Assembly: GCA_963681505.1 (NCBI GenBank)
Contig: OY811974.1
Coordinates: 4,513,271 to 4,577,270, forward strand
Direction: 5' to 3'
Length of the DNA stretch: 64,000 nt
Source of the DNA: Eunapius fragilis
Taxonomy: Eukaryota; Porifera; Demospongiae; Spongillida; Spongillidae
The first letter of the stretch is position 1. Each line of letters begins with the position of its first letter. A model generated the notes under the pieces. The model saw nothing but the letters and a program-made list of their open reading frames with translations, was not told the origin of the DNA and did not search any database. Made by a program: the position numbers and the translations under genes. Below, in pieces: positions 24,138-35,428 of the stretch.

Positions 24138-26011
24138 GTGTTGATAGATATTGCAGAATTTGCAAGATTCAATTTGAATATCCGTCAGAACTTCGTCGTC
24201 ATCAACTATCCAGCAGTCACAGAGAGTTTGCTACAGCTCTTGAGTCTCATGAGACAAATGAGGTAAGTGATGTGCAAGTACAATATAAATATCCACACTA
24301 TTTCACCTATGCAGTTTCGATGGAGTAGACTATGATGTCAATTTTGATTCCATGTGCCCTGAAGTGCCCCGCTGCCCTGAAGTACCAACTGCAGAGGAAT
24401 CAGCATGTGAAAGCATTGCATCAGGGCGTTCTGACTCTGAATCAGATATTCAGTCTGAATCTGAATGTGTAGACTCTACCGTGGCAATGACAAGTAGGTT
24501 AAAACTTGCTGCTGGAAATTATATAGTTAAATCTTCTTGTATTCAGGTGTATTGCAGCATCTGGAAAGTGGTTCAGATCGTGATACAGAACCATTTCCTT
24601 CTGAATGATTTGCACTTCTATATGCATTTCTTCACAGTACTCGTCCTCCAGTATGTTGTGCTTTGGAAGTGATGAATCAACAGTAATTGGATTTGCATAC
24701 ATACCGTTAGGGGGAAAGAAATGTGAAGTTTATTTACCACATTTTCAAAATGGACAATCCTTCGTCACCATCATTGTATCAGTTAAAGAAATTTAACTTG
24801 CCTGGCTATGCAGCACCGTCACTGTTATATGTAAGTATATGCATGTTGTTTTAGCACACAAAGTATATATCCTATACAGACTGCCAACATTCCATTTAGA
24901 TGCATACTGAGGCTGGAGAACCCTTTTATCTAAATGGGCCCATTGATGTTGTGCGGCGTTGTTTTAGAAATCCTGATATCAGCAGCTCTATACAAAGGTT
25001 GCCAGTATCACACACGGATGTTGTATCGTAAGTCGTATTGCCGATTGTGTAGTTCAGTGAAATATTTACTTTACAAGTGTATTATTCATAGTGAGATGTG
25101 GGAGGCTGATAAATGGAACAAGGAGGAAGCCTATCAAGCTGTTACAATTCTGTACAAGGGCGAGGTCATATATGTCAATGACTTCATCGAATTTAATAAT
25201 GATTACCTTGGATCTGAACCGGTGGTAGCTAAAGTACAGTGATATTGGATTGATGTAAACTCATCTAAAACATGACATTGTACATTTGTATACATTTAAA
25301 TGTAATTCTAGGCACATGATAAAGAGACTCATGTGTCGTTCTCCCCCTGTACAATATGTGGCAGTATTCCAAGCTGTTTCCCAGTGCATCACTTACTTTA
25401 ACAGCAGAAGATGATATTCTTTTCCTTGGTGATGAAGTCACTATAAAGGAAAATCTGATTGTCAGAGTACTGCCTGTACCCAATTCTGTTGCAATTCTGG
25501 TACAGAGATCTTATATCTGGTATCAGATGGATTCAGAGGTTCATCTTCATAGCATTGAAATACAGTGATTTACTATTATCCTTCTCTGCAAATAGGAAAC
25601 AAAATGCTTCACCTCTCCACATCCTATAAAGGAGAAAGCCAAAGGAATGGCTGTGGTTGTTGCTCCATCATTGCTGTACTCTGATGATCTCAGTGGAAAC
25701 CGCAGCAAACAATGGAATCTGTTAGACGTATGGTGCTTGCTTTTGGCTGGTCTTCCAAAAAAGCTAAACCATCAACTCTGTCACATTCATCTGTTGTGTG
25801 CATCTAATACCGCAACAACTGTTGACATGATGAGTGCTGTTGTCAAAGATCTTTGCACGGTGGAAAAGGGAGTGGAGATGTTTGATGCCAAGTCCAACCA
25901 GAATGTATTTGTTATTGCTCCAGTGCTTGCAATACTCTGTGACAATCCAAGAGCATCACAAATTCTTGGCCACATGACTGGAGGACCAATAATGTTTTGC
26001 AGAGTGTGTAA
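24138..26011 (+). pseudogene. 5' half of the Plavaka-like transposase
   Basis: Contains the C2H2-like finger, the acidic exon and the first catalytic-core block (SDDLSGN, then CASNTATTVDMMSAVVKDL and VFVIAPVLAILCDNPRASQ). The block ends in an exon (CRVCK) whose donor GTATGT at about 26012 directly precedes the inserted element. In-frame stops and shifts occur between 24550 and 25600, so the gene is inactive. Confidence 0.7.
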
Positions 26012-26544
26012 GGTATGTACAGTCATTTAACCCTCGACCAGCGCTAATTAATATTCATGACGCATGACGTTACGCGGAGGGTTTTTAAATAGAATTGTTC
26101 AAATTCGAGTGTACAGACGCTTGCGGGCGTTTCTCCTACGCGATGCTTCCGATGGTGCTTTTTTTTCTGGCGTGAGTCGAGAAGTGTTTTTTCTAAACGA
26201 TTTGTGGAATTTGAGCGCTAGGGATGTAGTTACGCATCGCTGACGAACTTTGAGTGAGCGTGTTTGGAATAGTGAAGCGATGCTCACTCTCAAAGGAGCC
26301 ATCATACCGCAGATATGTACGGTAAGTGTTCACACTAGCTTTCGTGTGTAATTACAAGCATTTACTTTTAGTTTTTTCTCAACCCCGTTGATTGTATAGG
26401 CAGCTGGAAAGCTAGAAGGTTCCTCGTACATCCAGCTGCTAATTAGAACTGGTGACTCAAATAAGCATCGCTATTACAGGTAAGAGAAAGGGATGTAATG
26501 TATGTACTTCCGTTGCACAATGGTGCAACCATGCTACAACTATG

Positions 26545-28640
26545 TTCCCTCCTCGCACCCCAACCATGTTCCCCCCTTACGTCACAACCATGTTCCCCCC
26601 TTACGTCACAACCATGTTCCCCCCTTACGTCACAACCATGTTCCCCCCTTACGTCACAACCATGTTCCCCCCTTACGTCACAACCATGTTCCCCCCTTGT
26701 GCCACAACCATGTTCCTCCCTTGTGCCACAACCATGTTCTCCCCTTGTCCCACAACCATGTTCCCCCCTTACGTCACAACCATGTTCCTCCCTTGTGCCA
26801 CAACCATGTTCCTCCCTTGTGCCCAACCATGTTCTCCCCTTGTCCCACAACCATGTTCCCCCCTTACGTCACAACCATGTTCCCACCGTACGTCACAACC
26901 ATGTTCCCCCCTTGTGCCACAACCATGTTCCTCCCTTGTGCCACAAACATGTTCTCCCCTTGTCCCACAACCATGTTCCTCCCTTACGTCACAACCATGT
27001 TCCCCCCTTATGTCACAACCATGTTCCCCCCTTACGTCACAACAATGTTCCCCCCTTACGTCACAACCATGTTCCCCCCTTGTGCCACAACCATGTTCCT
27101 CCCTTGTGCCACAAACATGTTCTCCCCTTGTCCCACAACCATGTTCCTCCCTTACGTCACAACCCTGTTCCCCCCTTACGTCACAACCATGTTCCCCCCT
27201 TACGTCACAACAATGTTCCCCCCTTACGTCACAACCATGTTCCCCCCTTGTGCCACAACCATGTTCCCCCCTTGTGCCACAACCATGTTCTCCCCTTGTG
27301 CCACAACCATGTTCCCCCCTTGTGCCACAACCATGTTCCCCCCTTACGTCACAACCATGTTCCCCCCTTACGTCACAATGATGTTCCCCCCTTACGTCAC
27401 AACAATGTTCCCCCCTTACGTCACAACCATGTTCCCCCCTTGTGCCACAACCATGTTCCTCCCTTGTGCCACAAACATGTTCTCCCCTTGTCCCACAACC
27501 ATGTTCCTCCCTTACGTCACAACCCTGTTCCCCCCTTACGTCACAACCATGTTCCCCCCTTACGTCACAACAATGTTCCCCCCTTACGTCACAACCATGT
27601 TCCCCCCTTGTGCCACAACCATGTTCCCCCCTTGTGCCACAACCATGTTCTCCCCTTGTGCCACAACCATGTTCCCCCCTTGTGCCACAACCATGTTCCC
27701 CCCTTACGTCACAACCATGTTCCCCCCTTACGTCACAACGATGTTCCCCCCTTACGTCACAACCATGTTCCCCCCTTGTGCCACAACCATGTTTCTCCCT
27801 TGTGCCACAACCATGTTCTCCCCTTGTGCCACAACCATGTTCCTCCCTTGTGCCACAACCATGTTCTCCCCTTGTCCCACAACCATGTTCCCCCCTTACG
27901 TCACAACCATGTTCCCCCCTTACGTCACAACCATGTTCCCCCCTTGTGCCACAACCATGTTCCTCCCTTGTGCCACAAACATGTTCTCCCCTTGTCCCAC
28001 AACCATGTTCCTCCCTTACGTCACAACCCTGTTCCCCCCTTACGTCACAACCATGTTCCCCCCTTACGTCACAACAATGTTCCCCCCTTACGTCACAACC
28101 ATGTTCCCCCCTTGTGCCACAACCATGTTCCCCCCTTGTGCCACAACCATGTTCCCCCCTTACGTCACAACCATGTTCCCCCCTTACGTCACAACGATGT
28201 TCCCCCCTTACGTCACAACCATGTTCCCCCCTTGTGCCACAACCATGTTTCTCCCTTGTGCCACAACCATGTTCTCCCCTTGTGCCACAACCATGTTCCT
28301 CCCTTGTGCCACAACCATGTTCTCCCCTTGTCCCACAACCATGTTCCCCCCTTACGTCACAACCATGTTCCCACCGTACGTCACAACCATGTTCCCCTCT
28401 TGTGCCACAACCATGTTCCTCCCTTGTGCCACAACCATGTTCCTCCCTTGTGCCACAAACATGTTCTCCCCTTGTCCCACAACCATGTTCCTCCCTTACG
28501 TCACAACCATGTTCCCCCCTTACGTCACAACCATGTTCCCCCCTTACGTCACAACCATGTTCCCCCCTTACGTCACAACCATGTTCTCCCCTTGTGCCAC
28601 AACCATGTTCCCATCTTACGTCACAAACATGTTCCCCCTT
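26545..28640. repeat. 24-bp minisatellite with higher-order structure
   Basis: About 87 units of 24 bp (core ACAACCATGTTCCCCCCTT). Two main types carry either TTACGTCA or TTGTGCCA. Blocks recur at about 360 bp (15 units; compare 27072 with 27432), showing higher-order duplication. Since 24 = 8 x 3, frames up to 762 codons stay open on both strands. These are repeat artefacts unless transcripts show otherwise. Confidence 0.92.
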
Positions 28641-28778
28641 GTGCCACACAATTGTGCAGAGTGAACTCAGGGATTCTACCACCAGCACTTTTAGCAAATT
28701 ACCTGCTCCATTGCACACACAACCACCTCTTTTCCATTACTACATCCTCTATAGCAGTTACGACATCCTCTACAGCAA

Positions 28779-28914
28779 CTATGTAACATCCATTCATTAT
28801 CATATCCATCATTTGCATTGCCTTATTCATCTCTCCAGGTAGCGCCTTGATGACTTCATCATCAAAAAAGCCATCAAATTCGTCATCGCTACAGTCACTA
28901 TCTATGACCTCCAT
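28779..28914 (-). pseudogene. piggyBac-like N-terminal acidic fragment
   Basis: Minus-strand stretch starting MEVIDSDCSDDEFDGFFDD, followed by a helical segment. Acidic DSD/DDEF-rich N termini are typical of piggyBac transposases. The rest of the enzyme is absent and replaced by the minisatellite. Confidence 0.4.
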
Positions 28915-29267
28915 GTATTGGAGGAGACCCAGGAAGGGACCTGCATCTGATAATCGCGCTACTTTACACCCAAGATAGAAGCCACACTATGCATAGAATT
29001 CAATTTTAGTTGTGTAAACAAACCTCGCGCAGCTGCAATTGCTTACACACGCCCGCGCTACGCGTTTATATTATGCCATCCCGCTTGGCCACTATAGTGG
29101 CCTTCCGCAATGCGCAAGCGCTCGCGTACGGCCACTATAGTGGCCCTCCGCTGTTCGAGGGTTAATTCCAACCTGCTGTGCTGTTAATTCAACCTTATAG
29201 GCCAATGTAAACGACTCACCTGATGTGATAGGGATTATGCGAAGTAAGGATGCAAGCATCTCTGAAT

Positions 29268-30300
29268 TTCAGAAACATCGCTTCAGCACGCGGGGAACGA
29301 CGAACTGAGCTGAAGACTGCATCTGGGCTGTGTGATCAGCAAACAGCAATATTGGACGTATCGATTGATGCTTTTCGGTAAGTTTCCAATGTAAAATATA
29401 TAATTTTGATCTCATTTTTTTAACATACAGGTGTATTCCTCTTGAGGTATTGCACACACTTTTGCTGGGACCACTCAAATACTTTGTTCGCACCCTTCTG
29501 GGTAAATTTAAGAGCAAAGACAAACTGAGGCTTCAGGCTTTTATGGAGGCCTTCAATTACTCTGGATTTCATGTGAAGCCAAGGGCAAAGTGAATATGCC
29601 GATATTCGGGTTCCCTGGTTGGCAGAGATCTGAAAGCTTTTGCTCAGATGTCACTGTTCGCTCTCCAACCATATTTAACAATCGGAAAGATGGCGATGTG
29701 GACAACACTGATAAATGTAAGGCTGTTCAACGATGAACTTAAATTGAACACTGTTTTCTGCTTTTAAAGGTGTTTAGGATTGTTTACTGCGACGTAGTGA
29801 GGCAAAGTTGCATAAGTGATTACGAAGTGGCTTGCAATGCCTTTGTACAAGCTGTAAAAACACACAACCCACCTCTTTTGAGGAAGTACAAAATTCACCT
29901 TCTGCTTCATCTACCTCAATGTCTTCGTGATTATGGCCCACCATCAAGTTACAATACTGAGAGGTATGAATTTTTAAAGCTATCCACTTATCCATAAATA
30001 ATCTACCAGTACAGGTGCGAGGCATTCAATTCTCTAGTAAGAGAGAGGAACATTCACTCTCACCGCCATTCACCAAGCCATGATTTAGCAGTTGGTTTTG
30101 CTGTACGTGAACAGTTTGAACACATTGTATCTGGTGGACTCTATGGACCAAATAATGACAGGTATATTGTTATTCCCAACCATTGCTATAATATTTAGCC
30201 TAGTTGCACTGTTTTACATGCAGGTGTAGCAGTGATATACTGAGGCTGTTTGAATCACCTGAAGTGCAATAATTTATGTATCGTGGGGAAAAGCAGACAA
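29268..30300 (+). pseudogene. 3' half of the Plavaka-like transposase
   Basis: After the inserted element the Plavaka-like blocks resume: EVLHTLLLGPLKYFVRTLLG near 29440, HLLLHLPQCLRDYGPPSSYN near 29895-29955, and VRERNIHSHRHSPSHDL near 30030-30080. Introns with GT-AG borders remain visible (GTATGAATT at 29962, acceptor CAG at about 30014). Stops are present, so the gene is inactive. Confidence 0.65.
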
Positions 30301-30403
30301 AACCAAACTTTAGCATAAAGAAGGTATGTATATTCATGAAATAATAAAGGCACTTTTCTTCTGTACACACATGTACACTAACCAGACAAGTACAATGTTA
30401 TCT

Positions 30404-30760
30404 GAACCTGCGTCAGCAGGTTCAATATAGGATTGATTGAGGAGTCATGAAGTCATTAAAAATTTTCAGTTGCGTCGCGAGGGACAACGAAGAAACGGAT
30501 AGCTTTTCTCTTCGCAGCAATCGAACGACAACACCAAGATCTACGTTTTGGTGCTAGTTTCATGTCATAAAACTATGCGCTTCTAGACCAACCCACTAAT
30601 AATCCTTGGACCAACTAAGAACCTGTTTCTCGTGCCCATGCCCAAAAAAATTGTTGGTCGTCGTCGTCTTCTTCTTCTCCGTCACGTATAACTCACGCTA
30701 GGAATGGTTTTAAAGAACGGCGATAGTACCAATCGCTTCAGAATTTACCGGCGCGGTGCC
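30404..30760. repeat. Dispersed repeat starting with a GAACCTGC hairpin
   Basis: GAACCTGC-GTCA-GCAGGTTC (30404-30423) is a perfect 8-bp-arm hairpin. It is followed by sequence shared with 57517-57880, for example CGTCGTC then TTCTTCTTC and AACTCACG then AGGAA. The tail is also repeated at 31390-31680. No gene is seen. This is an unclassified mobile repeat. Confidence 0.5.
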
Positions 30761-30892
30761 CCTTAAGGTAATAAAGAAGCTACAACGAAAAAGTACTATA
30801 TACGGTATGGGTATATTACTTTGTTCTAAATACAGGAGTATGGATAATTTTAGTCAGCTTCGTTGACACGGAGAAAAAAAAACTTATGAAAC

Positions 30893-31185
30893 AAGTAAAT
30901 AAAACCTTCTCTAACGAGAAAGTTGGTGGGCATATAGGATTGACAATGTTGGTGTAAAAAGCACGGAAACAAGTGTGACAGAAATGTTACTGGAAAATTG
31001 AAATAGTCCTATATTTAGCCCATTTTCTCAGGCGTGCGCTGCCTAAATGTGACTGGGCTAAATATAGGCCTATTTCAATTTTCCAGTAACATTTCTGTCA
31101 CACTTGTTTCCGTGCTTTTTACACCAACATTGTCAATCCTATATGCCCACCAACTTTCTCGTTAGAGAAGGTTTTATTTACTTGT
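30893..31185. mobile_element. Near-perfect hairpin MITE 1
   Basis: A 293-bp palindrome. The left arm starts ACAAGTAAATAAAACCTTCT and the right arm ends with its reverse complement. Arms of about 130 bp match almost perfectly around a loop near 31024-31062. The outer sequence is shared with the MITE at 32147-32383. Confidence 0.85.
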
Positions 31186-31389
31186 CCAATATTAAGATTC
31201 AAAGAGTGGATGGACTAATTGGCACAGTTGACTCTGTACTTAAAGGAAAAGAGTGTCAAATTATGGGAGTGGCCCCTTTAAGGCTGGACTGTATGGTCTA
31301 CTGCAGCAACTCATGTGCAGGCAGAAGAGGGGGTGAGAAAGTGATAGTACAGGATTATATCACATTTAAGTATGATGGCCAATTTATCT

Positions 31390-31610
31390 CTGTCGTCGTC
31401 GTCTTCTTCTTCTTCCTCCTCCTCCTCCTCCTCCTCCTCCTCCCCCTCCCCCTCCCCCCTCCCCCTCCCCCTCCCCCCCCTCCCCTCCCCTCCCCTCCCC
31501 TCCCCCTCCCCCTCTCCCTCCCCCCTCCCCCTCCCCCCTCTCCCTCCCCCTCCCCCTCCCCCTCCCCCTCCCCCTCCTCCTCCTCCTCCTTCTTCTTCTA
31601 ATTCTTGGGT
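31390..31610. repeat. Polypyrimidine tract
   Basis: About 200 bp of CTCCCC/CTTCTT repeats within the copy of the CGTCGTC-tailed repeat. Apparent Pro/Ser- or Gly-rich frames are composition artefacts. Confidence 0.9.
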
Positions 31611-32146
31611 GAGCATAACTCAGGATAGGAACGGTTTTAAAGAGCGCAAGTTACACCAATCGCTTTAGAATCTCCCGGAAGGACATCTCTAGGTATCAAC
31701 TGAATACGTCATCATTACGTAATGCGGAGTGTTGAATTGAAGCGTTCCCATGGCAACATTCACGTATAATTAGAATTGTGCTGCGTTAAAACAGGTGGGA
31801 ATTTCATTTGATCGTATAGTTTTTCATTTGATCGCAGTTTTCACCACTTTTGGCTAGCAAAGTTGTTTTTGTCAAAATGCCTTCGTCAAAAAAAGAGGAG
31901 AGCTAAATGACGAGAGGAATACGAGACGCCAGACGGTCGACGAGTTAGAGTCCTCCCGCTTCCGTACAATGCTGACCCTTCAGCAGCGGGCGTCTGCTCG
32001 TGACGGTAATTGAAGTGTGGGGGGGGGGGGGGGGGAGGGGGGGAAGATGCATAAGTGTAATTAAAGAGGCTACGTCATAACTATAACTTGTGAGCACTTG
32101 CCAGTATTCGCAGAAATCATCGACAATAAAATTAAAAATAGAGGAA

Positions 32147-32383
32147 ACAAGTAAAGAAAAACATTCTCTAACGAGAAAGTTGGTGGGATATAGGAATTGG
32201 AGGCGTTAAAAGGAAGGGAACAAGGTTTTGAGAAAAGGGTAATGAGACAAAAATCCTATATTTAGCACGTGTAGATGTAACAGAACCAAAAGAAGTGCTA
32301 AATATAGGTTTTTGTCTCATTACCCTTTTCTCAAAACCTTGTTCCCTTCCTTTTTACACCACCTTTGCCTTTTCTTTACTTGT
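32147..32383. mobile_element. Near-perfect hairpin MITE 2
   Basis: A 237-bp palindrome starting ACAAGTAAAGAAAAACATTC and ending with the inverse CTTTACTTGT. It shares TCTCTAACGAGAAAGTTGG with MITE 1 but has a different inner arm. Confidence 0.85.
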
Positions 32384-32440
32384 CTTAATTAGGCACGATG
32401 GGACCGGGATACTGAAGAATAAAATCTTTTGAACCGATAG

Positions 32441-32769
32441 TTTTAAATCGATTGGGATTGGAGTAAAGTACTACATGTACCTAGCTATTTCGTCTCGAGT
32501 AAAAGCGATAGAATCGAGCGTGAAATTTATATAATTGTCAACATGCACCTTGTCTTTGTATGTACTTGCGATTGCAATAAGATTACAAAACATTTCAGGT
32601 GACGACAAAGAATGCAAGAACCATTTACAACTGCATGCCAATCCAGCAAAAGGGAGCTTACTAGACCTCCGTATACCTTTTGATATAGATGTGGCTACAT
32701 ATCACATCCAACACATTCACGCTGGGAACACGGGTTTAGCTTTAAATGCTTACACCTCACAAATAATGA
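32441..32769 (+). repeat. 330-bp direct repeat, copy 1
   Basis: High similarity, in the same orientation, to 37424-37746; both contain CATTTCAGGTGACGACAAAG and GGGTTTAGCTTTAAATGCTT. The two copies bracket the foldback plus flank segment. No domain is recognised in the short open frame. Confidence 0.75.
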
Positions 32770-32820
32770 TATATTATTGGAAAATAGTAGCTTATGGTAA
32801 AGAAATCTTAATTTAAATTT

Positions 32821-33555
32821 CCTAGCTCCTTCTTATGAATGAGCCACCAATGTACATTTACATGTAAGAAATATACATGTATATGTATTTAAAAAATAGC
32901 AGTCTAGTACATACATGTACAACAACTAATAACTTCATATTTACATTCCCTGTGCCAATGTGGTGTAGCGAACAAACTTACCTTGCAATTGAGTTTATTT
33001 TTTTTAAAAGCTTGCAATTTAATTTTAAGAGGCAGCTTTCTAGCAATGCCCTTTCTTTGCACTAGTTGGTGTAGTGTACCTGAAAGACTTGCACATTTTG
33101 CACACATTTCCAATGTATATCATACATGTAAGTGTAGCTCATGTGTGGATGCTTGATCATGAACATGTAGTGGTAATCCTTGGTACAATGCCCTGAATCA
33201 TGTCATGTGTATCTGCCGGTCTGTGTGTTGAGCCTGCTGTATACCATCCATCTGTACAGCAAGTGATAATGTGCATACACCTGTAGTAGGCAGTAGACTT
33301 TTCTACTGTGGGCACACCAACCTAGAGGTCATTACTGACTCTCAGCGTGTTAAGTGTTACCATGTACATAAGAAAATCTGCATTTGCACAAACTGTACCA
33401 CGATGCAAAAGTTACACGAATGTGACCTCAGGGTTGTTGTGCCCACAAGTGTTCTGCCAACCAAGATAGTATCACATGTTAATCACTTGCTGTACACCAT
33501 ATTGCCATCAATAATGATGGCAGACACACTGACCTGTACATACATGTACACATGA
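32821..33555. mobile_element. Long foldback element, copy 2 (core flipped)
   Basis: Arms about 32821-33310 and 33365-33555 match the arms of the 20651-21524 element, but in the opposite order. The arm with TCTGTGTGTTGAGCCTGC comes first here and second there, while the right flank (33800 onward) keeps the same orientation in both. The second arm is shorter than in copy 1. Confidence 0.65.
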
Positions 33556-33579
33556 CATAGCAGTGGCGGATCCAGTAGA

Positions 33580-33780
33580 TATGGAGGGAGGGGGGGGGGG
33601 GGGGGGGGGTTCACCAGTACATTTCAGCTAGAGGGTGCGGGGGAGTGCTGTAAGAAGCCTTGCAAGTTATCGTTACTGCTTTTCAGAATCATATGGAATT
33701 TCAATGCTTTTTATTAACAACAAAAATTGTACATGGGATCTGGGTATGAGATGGGGGGGGGGGGGGGGGGGAGGGGGTTC
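33580..33780. repeat. Poly-G runs next to a GGCGGATCCAG motif
   Basis: Two runs of about 20 G (near 33588-33609 and 33752-33770) follow CAGTGGCGGATCCAG at 33561, a sequence that resembles hAT-type MITE ends. No gene is present. Run lengths may be unreliable in the assembly. Confidence 0.5.
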
Positions 33781-34393
33781 CAGTATAAAGCTTACATGGC
33801 TTCTACCTTCTACCCTGACCTAATAACCAGCTTCAAGGTGTGGGCTAACCTTGGGTCATGTTCAGGGTAGGGGGTCAGCACACCTGACTGGCTGGCTGTT
33901 GCCTGACCCCTTTTAGACAAACAATTACATGTATCTGTGCCAAGCACAATGGGAACTACACCAACCACAAGCTAAGAGCATGTGGGAGCATTCCAACAGC
34001 AAAATGACATCAATTGCTCTGATCTGGGTTGTGTGTATATGAGTGTATGTGCATGTGTGTGTGTGTGCATATCAATGCATGTGTATGGATTGTGTATTTT
34101 GTAGAACCACATATAAAAGGTTCACCAATGAAAATAAATTAAACAAGGAGGTTTTAGTAGGCCAATGAGAGTACTGCATGTTGCTACATACATGTAGCTA
34201 CAAGGGGGTGCATGTTTGATATATCTGTTCGTGTGCAGAAGTCACAATGGAAGGGTTGCGTTTCAGATTAAGCTAGTCCTGTGGTAACTAGATACAGTGC
34301 ACTTTAGTTTCGTATTAGTAAGCACTTGTCTAGCTCCCGCATAAATAGGCCGCTGCCCTACACCCATATAACACACACACATACACACATACA

Positions 34394-34426
<33 letters not shown>

Positions 34427-34513
34427 GCTGTTCACTGTCTCACAACTTGTCTGGTAGGCCTACACACGCGCGCTTGATTAGGCCTACCTATAAGAACAAC
34501 CAAGGACACTTAA

Positions 34514-35283
34514 TTATTCCATGGACTGGAAACCACAATAAATTCATGTCGCTATCCTCGTTGCTCATGAATTATTAATGAGTTAGTATTAATGAGTTAG
34601 TACATGTACACGACGATGTGACTGTTATAGTGCATCAGAAGACTGGGACTTGACTGGGGTGCTGCGACGTTGATTTTTGTTATGTATAAACCATTCTTCG
34701 CTTCCCTTTCTGCATTTTGGCATCGCTAATGCAATGAACCAATAATTAATAAACATCAGTTCAAGGCAATGTATAGAAATAAACATAGGTTCATTCATCA
34801 TGTAAATATAATCTGGACTTAGAGAAACCATCCTGGTATACTGTGAAACGTTAAAAAAGGCCATAACTATTACCATATTTGCAGTGGCCTGACAACAAAA
34901 CATGCGCATCGTTCGATTAAAATCGTTTGCCCTTACTTTAAGAAACATCCTTTTCAATACAAACTAACATAGGACTTGTATCATACCATTAAGCGCTGGA
35001 AACACCTTTCATAACAAATGTCTACTCATCGGTGTGTCCAGGAGCCTAACCGAAGTAGCGTAGCGAGGCAAATATGCACGTAGAAGCTAGACCCGTATGT
35101 TAACGTTATCTTTAAGACTTATAACGGGTTTACCTCAACAAAAGAACAGCTTTCTGTAACTGTTAGCCACTCCAAAGCTAAGACAACTTCACAAAAGCCT
35201 TTTTTTGTCTGAAAAGGTTGGCAACGAGGATTGCGACAATTTATTGTATTACGTTACGCGGTGGTTTCCAGTCCATGTAATAA
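34514..35283. mobile_element. TTAA-flanked TIR element
   Basis: TTAA at 34510-34513 and 35284-35287 flank inverted repeats TTATTCCATGGACTGGAAAC and, from the right, TTATTACATGGACTGGAAAC. The TTAA duplication fits piggyBac or Kolobok types, but the ends lack CCC. The segment is missing from the homologous 22.93-kb site, which supports insertion. Confidence 0.65.
34625..34957 (-). CDS. Small open frame with GPCR-like hydrophobic segments, uncertain
   Basis: About 110 codons on the minus strand, opening at TTG with no upstream ATG in frame, inside the TTAA-flanked element. It reads two hydrophobic stretches (ANMVIVMAFFNV and LELMFINYWFIALAM) and a basic tail (PKCRKGSEEW...NKNQRR). The layout recalls TM6-TM7 and the C-tail of a rhodopsin-type receptor, without an NPxxY motif. 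It could be a captured host exon or chance. Confidence 0.25.
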   Translation of the reverse strand: MKRMFLKVRANDFNRTMRMFCCQATANMVIVMAFFNVSQYTRMVSLSPDYIYMMNEPMFISIHCLELMFINYWFIALAMPKCRKGSEEWFIHNKNQRRSTPVKSQSSDAL

Positions 35284-35428
35284 TTAAGTCAACCGATCAT
35301 GACACAACGGCGATTATCCCGAACAGTTTATAACCCGAACAAAATATCTGTACGGGTTGTGACAGAGACCACCTTGTCGCTAATGGTACATATATAACCT
35401 ACGAATCGCTTAGGCGATTCGTATGGTC

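Larger units (their letters stand above)
26031..29161. mobile_element. piggyBac-like element with TTAA target duplication
   Basis: TTAA lies at 26027-26030 and 29162-29165. Between them the ends read CCCTCGACCAGCG and, reverse-complemented from the right, CCCTCGAACAGCG: a 13-bp TIR with one mismatch starting CCCT as in piggyBac. Right subterminal palindromes GGCCACTATAGTGGCC occur near 29087 and 29131. Most of the interior is a 24-bp minisatellite. The only piggyBac-like coding trace is a short acidic minus-strand segment (28779-28914). The element is non-autonomous and inserted in an intron of the Plavaka-like gene, so it is the younger of the two. Confidence 0.8.
23740..30330 (+). mobile_element. 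Plavaka-like CMC DNA transposon, decayed and interrupted
   Basis: Coding blocks on the plus strand in the order of Plavaka-type transposases: a C2H2-like finger (CRICKIQFEYPSELRRH, exon 24138-24262), an acidic exon (24315-24493), a block with TEAGEPFYLNGPIDVVRRCF (about 24898-25030), the core LLYSDDLSGNRSKQWN...DVWCLLLAGLP (25600-26011), IPLEVLHTLLLGPLKYFVR (about 29433-29500), HLLLHLPQCLRDYGPP (about 29890-29945) and EAFNSLVRERNIHSHRHSPS (30016-30160). Several frames shift or stop between blocks, for example after 25230 and 29590, so it is a pseudogene. A TTAA-flanked element (26031-29161) splits it just after a splice donor. End repeats were not identified, so the outer borders are approximate. 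Confidence 0.75.

Noticed and set aside
26498-28786. A 762-codon plus-strand frame and a 649-codon minus-strand frame
   Set aside because: Both arise from a 24-bp repeat whose period is a multiple of three. Several frames are open at once and no non-repeat domain is present.
31877-32010. Short basic frame (DERNTRRQTVDEL) resembling a transposon protein N terminus
   Set aside because: Fewer than 45 codons, frame disagrees with the nearby ATG, and no continuation was found.
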